From positions 5,838 to 13,631 of the forward strand of contig DJNB01000084.1 of the NCBI GenBank assembly GCA_002435545.1: a stretch of DNA of 7,794 nt. Reading direction: 5' to 3'. Position numbers and translations under genes: made by a program. The notes beneath the pieces are model-generated. The model had not been told where the DNA came from. It worked only from the letters and a program-made list of their open reading frames with translations, and did no database searches. The DNA is from Lachnoclostridium sp. UBA6475. GTDB lineage: Bacteria > Bacillota > Clostridia > Lachnospirales > Lachnospiraceae. Shown one piece after another: positions 6,259 to 7,794 of this stretch; position 1 is the first letter of the stretch; every line of letters begins with the position of its first letter.

Positions 6259-6283
6259 ACTGGTACTACCAGTTGAACCAGTT
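6259..6283. promoter_or_regulatory. Probable operator for the GntR/FCD regulator
   Basis: ACTGGTACTACCAGT (6259-6273) is a perfect inverted repeat with 6-bp arms and a 3-bp spacer. The TGGT-N3-ACCA core is the known operator type of FCD GntR proteins such as FadR, PdhR and LldR. A third half-site, ACCAGTT at 6277-6283, repeats ACCAGTT of 6268-6274 with a 9-bp step. The element reaches over the -35 of the regulator promoter (6273-6278), consistent with autorepression. No second copy is found near the leftward promoter. Confidence 0.75.
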
Positions 6284-6301
6284 TAGCAGATATGCTATAC
6301 T
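6273..6301 (+). promoter_or_regulatory. Promoter of the GntR regulator / AEC transporter unit
   Basis: A -35 TTGAAC (6273-6278) and a -10 TATACT (6296-6301, five of six) are 17 bp apart, with an extended -10 TG at 6293-6294. Transcription should begin near 6308, leaving a leader of about 65 nt. The -35 abuts the GntR-type palindrome and lies within the extra half-site, and the extended -10 lies inside one copy of the 14-bp repeat, so bound protein at either site would be expected to block RNA polymerase. Confidence 0.78.
6282..6297. repeat. 14-bp repeat, copy 2, inside the regulator promoter
   Basis: TTTAGCAGATATGC (6282-6295) is the second copy. Here the inverted repeat is longer, TAGCA-GATA-TGCTA at 6284-6297. 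It overlaps the spacer and extended -10 of the regulator promoter, where a bound protein would occlude polymerase. Confidence 0.45.
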
Positions 6302-6307
6302 GTAACT

Positions 6308-6339
6308 ATTCAGGATTCCCTGTATGGAAATCCATGAAT
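6308..6339 (+). promoter_or_regulatory. Stem-loop at the 5' end of the regulator mRNA
   Basis: ATTCA-GGATT-CC pairs with GG-(A)-AATCC-(A)-TGAAT, giving 12 base pairs with two bulged A residues and a 6-nt loop. It starts at the predicted transcription start. No U-run follows, so it is not a terminator; a 5' stabilising hairpin or a further operator is possible. Confidence 0.45.
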
Positions 6340-6372
6340 CGTTATGTTATAGGTTGAAAGGGGGAATTTCTT

Positions 6373-7050
6373 ATGAGAGATGCTTTATCTACCAAAATCG
6401 CGTCGGAGCTTTGCACCCGCATCCGTTCCGGCGAACTCAAAGAAAATGACAAGCTGCCGTCGGAGCGTATCCTGGCTTCCCAATACGATGTCAGCCGCAA
6501 TGTCGTCCGCGAATCGATCAAAATGCTGGTTGAGAAAAATCTGGTGATCAATATTCCGGGAAAGGGAAATTATGTTTCCCGTCCAACCCAGTCAAGTATT
6601 GCAGATAAGCTGGAAAATGCGATTCATTTATCCGATGTCCCGGCTTCGGAGATTGTAGATGCGCGGCAGTTTCTGGAAATCAGCGTCATGGAAAAATATC
6701 TTCTTTCTATTACAGAGGAAGAAGTCGCTGAACTGGAACATTTATATGAAAAAATGGAATCTTCCCGCAGCAATTACGCGCTGTTTTGGGAATATGACAC
6801 AAAATTTCATCTGCAATTGATCGGCTGTTCCAAAAATAGTATTTTAACGTTATTTTTGTCCACACTATATCGTATGACACAGAAAAATATTATTATGAAT
6901 TCGGAAGATCCGGTGTCGGCGGTTGCCTTTTCGCAGGCGGATCATGCGGAGATTATCGAGGCGGTGAAGACGAAAGACCGGGAACGGCTCTGTCACGCGA
7001 TTGAACGCCACCTCTCTCCGCTTCACGAGTTTTATAAGGAGGAAGTCTGA
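6373..7050 (+). CDS. GntR-family transcriptional regulator, FCD (FadR) subfamily
   Basis: 225 residues. Residues 1-72 form a GntR winged helix: LSTKIASELCTRIRSGEL, KLPSERILASQYDVSRNVVRESIKMLVEKNLV, and the wing PGKGNYVSRP. Residues from about 95 to 220 form an all-helical FCD ligand domain: ARQFLEISV, then D142-x3-H146, H191 in ADHAEIIEAV and H213 in ERHL. These are the metal-binding residues of FCD proteins, so a metal-assisted carboxylate ligand is plausible. GGGGG at 6360-6364 sits 8 nt before the ATG. It is divergent from the transporter/catabolic operon and is followed after 2 nt by an AEC carrier. A TGGT-N3-ACCA-type palindrome abuts its own -35, so it probably represses itself and releases on binding an organic acid. 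Control of the divergent operon is likely by position but not shown. Confidence 0.94.
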   Translation: MRDALSTKIASELCTRIRSGELKENDKLPSERILASQYDVSRNVVRESIKMLVEKNLVINIPGKGNYVSRPTQSSIADKLENAIHLSDVPASEIVDARQFLEISVMEKYLLSITEEEVAELEHLYEKMESSRSNYALFWEYDTKFHLQLIGCSKNSILTLFLSTLYRMTQKNIIMNSEDPVSAVAFSQADHAEIIEAVKTKDRERLCHAIERHLSPLHEFYKEEV

Positions 7051-7052
7051 GT

Positions 7053-7794
7053 ATGGATATTTTTGTTGTCGCCGGACAAATGCTGGTTCTCTTTGCCATG
7101 ATGTTTACCGGTTATTTCCTTGCCCGCAGAGACTGGATCAATGACTCGCTGTCTTCGGCGCTTTCCCGTCTTGTGGTTAATATTTTCAATCCTTTTTTGA
7201 TGATTTCCAGTGTTTTCGGCCAGAGTTTAAAACAAAGCGGCCCCTTATTCTGGGAAAATCTGGCACTTGTAGGCATTTTTTACCTGCTTCTTTTTCTCGC
7301 CGGATTTTTTATCGTATTTATCCTTCGGCCGGAAAGCCACAAAGCACCGATCTACAAACTGCTGACGCTGCTTCCGAACTGCGGTTTTATGGGCATCCCT
7401 ATCGTGAGTTCGCTGCTCGGCGCGCAGTATATTATCTACGTCGCGGTGTATATGCTCGTTTTTAATCTCATCATATATACTTACGGCATTTCGCTCGTCC
7501 GCCGCTCTCTCTCCGACGACAGCGCCCCTGCGCTCAGTATGTCGGCCAGACTCCGCCAGATCTTTGACAATACCGGTGTGCTGGCCTCCCTTATCACGAT
7601 CGTTTTGTTTGTATCGGGCATTTCCCTGCCGGAAAATGTGCAGAAATTTATCACTTATATGGGAAATCCCTGCGTGCCGCTGTCGATGATCCTCATCGGC
7701 TGTTCGCTTGCTGCCAGCCCGCTTTCGCAGATTTTCCGCGAAGTCCGTCTTTATGGATTTGCCCTGGTCAAAATGTTTGCGATCCCGATCCTGG
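7053..7794 (+). CDS. AEC (auxin efflux carrier) family transporter, partial at right edge
   Basis: 247 codons are open from ATG 7053-7055 to the window edge. AEC proteins are about 300-320 residues, so the last 50-70 residues are missing. Hydrophobic helices are visible near residues 4-23, 36-54, 69-91, 103-122, 126-148, 173-191 and 205-221. LPNCGFMGIPIVSSLLG (108-124) is the hallmark of the family, and GNPCVPLSMILIGCSLA (204-220) is the second conserved helix pair. Bacterial relatives such as MleP and MdcF move malate, lactate or malonate, so a carboxylate or hydroxy acid is a plausible substrate, inward or outward. AAGGAGG at 7036-7042, inside the end of the regulator gene, and a 2-nt gap indicate co-transcription and probable translational coupling with the GntR gene. 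Confidence 0.92.
   Translation, partial: MDIFVVAGQMLVLFAMMFTGYFLARRDWINDSLSSALSRLVVNIFNPFLMISSVFGQSLKQSGPLFWENLALVGIFYLLLFLAGFFIVFILRPESHKAPIYKLLTLLPNCGFMGIPIVSSLLGAQYIIYVAVYMLVFNLIIYTYGISLVRRSLSDDSAPALSMSARLRQIFDNTGVLASLITIVLFVSGISLPENVQKFITYMGNPCVPLSMILIGCSLAASPLSQIFREVRLYGFALVKMFAIPIL

Larger units (their letters stand above)
5985..6372. other. 388-bp divergent control region without genes
   Basis: This stretch separates the leftward operon from the rightward regulator unit. It holds one sigma-A-like promoter in each direction, a GntR-type operator, a terminator-like leader hairpin, a 5' leader hairpin for the regulator, a repeated 14-bp element and two AT-rich palindromes, listed separately. 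The middle (about 6121-6240) is strongly AT-rich with A- and T-runs, which may bend DNA or act as UP elements. Neither strand shows a credible small gene with its own ribosome-binding site. Confidence 0.85.

Noticed and set aside
1..7794. Mobile element, CRISPR, toxin-antitoxin or phage-defence system
   Set aside because: No transposase, integrase, terminal repeats, repeat-spacer arrays or defence-type domains are visible; all genes belong to transport, metabolism or regulation families.

Overview
The window looks like chromosomal DNA of a low-to-mid GC Firmicute, most likely a Lachnospiraceae-type Clostridium relative. This is an inference from strong GGAGG ribosome-binding sites before nearly every gene, sigma-A promoters of the TTGACA/TATAAT class, a lysine-rich lipoprotein signal peptide, and the general look of the protein families. 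There are no RNA genes, insertion sequences, CRISPR arrays or phage features.

Two divergent transcription units face away from a 388-bp control region (5985-6372). Leftward (minus strand) runs a tightly packed seven-gene operon: a family-3 amino-acid-binding lipoprotein, a HisM/GlnP-type permease, a GlnQ-type ATPase, a GNAT acetyltransferase that resembles spermidine/spermine acetyltransferase, a D-2-hydroxyacid dehydrogenase, a YtcJ-like amidohydrolase, and a class-III PLP aminotransferase cut by the left edge. Intergenic gaps are 4 to 76 nt. Rightward runs a GntR/FCD-family regulator and, 2 nt after its stop, an AEC (auxin efflux carrier) family transporter cut by the right edge.

The control region is unusually readable. 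Each direction has a good promoter with a 17-bp spacer. A perfect TGGT-N3-ACCA-type palindrome, the class bound by FCD-type GntR proteins such as FadR, PdhR and LldR, lies just upstream of and touches the -35 of the regulator's own promoter. A strong intrinsic-terminator-like hairpin with a C(UUCG)G tetraloop and a U6 tract lies between the leftward promoter and the first transporter gene. A 14-bp near-identical repeat, a 25-bp AT-rich palindrome and a 5' hairpin in the regulator leader add further possible control sites.

Together the genes suggest a substrate-inducible module. An amino acid or related amine compound is imported by the ABC system. It is then processed by amidohydrolase, acetyltransferase, aminotransferase and 2-hydroxyacid dehydrogenase, and a carboxylate may cross the membrane through the AEC carrier. 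The substrate cannot be named from sequence alone. The individual families are all known; what may be undescribed is the combination and its leader control.
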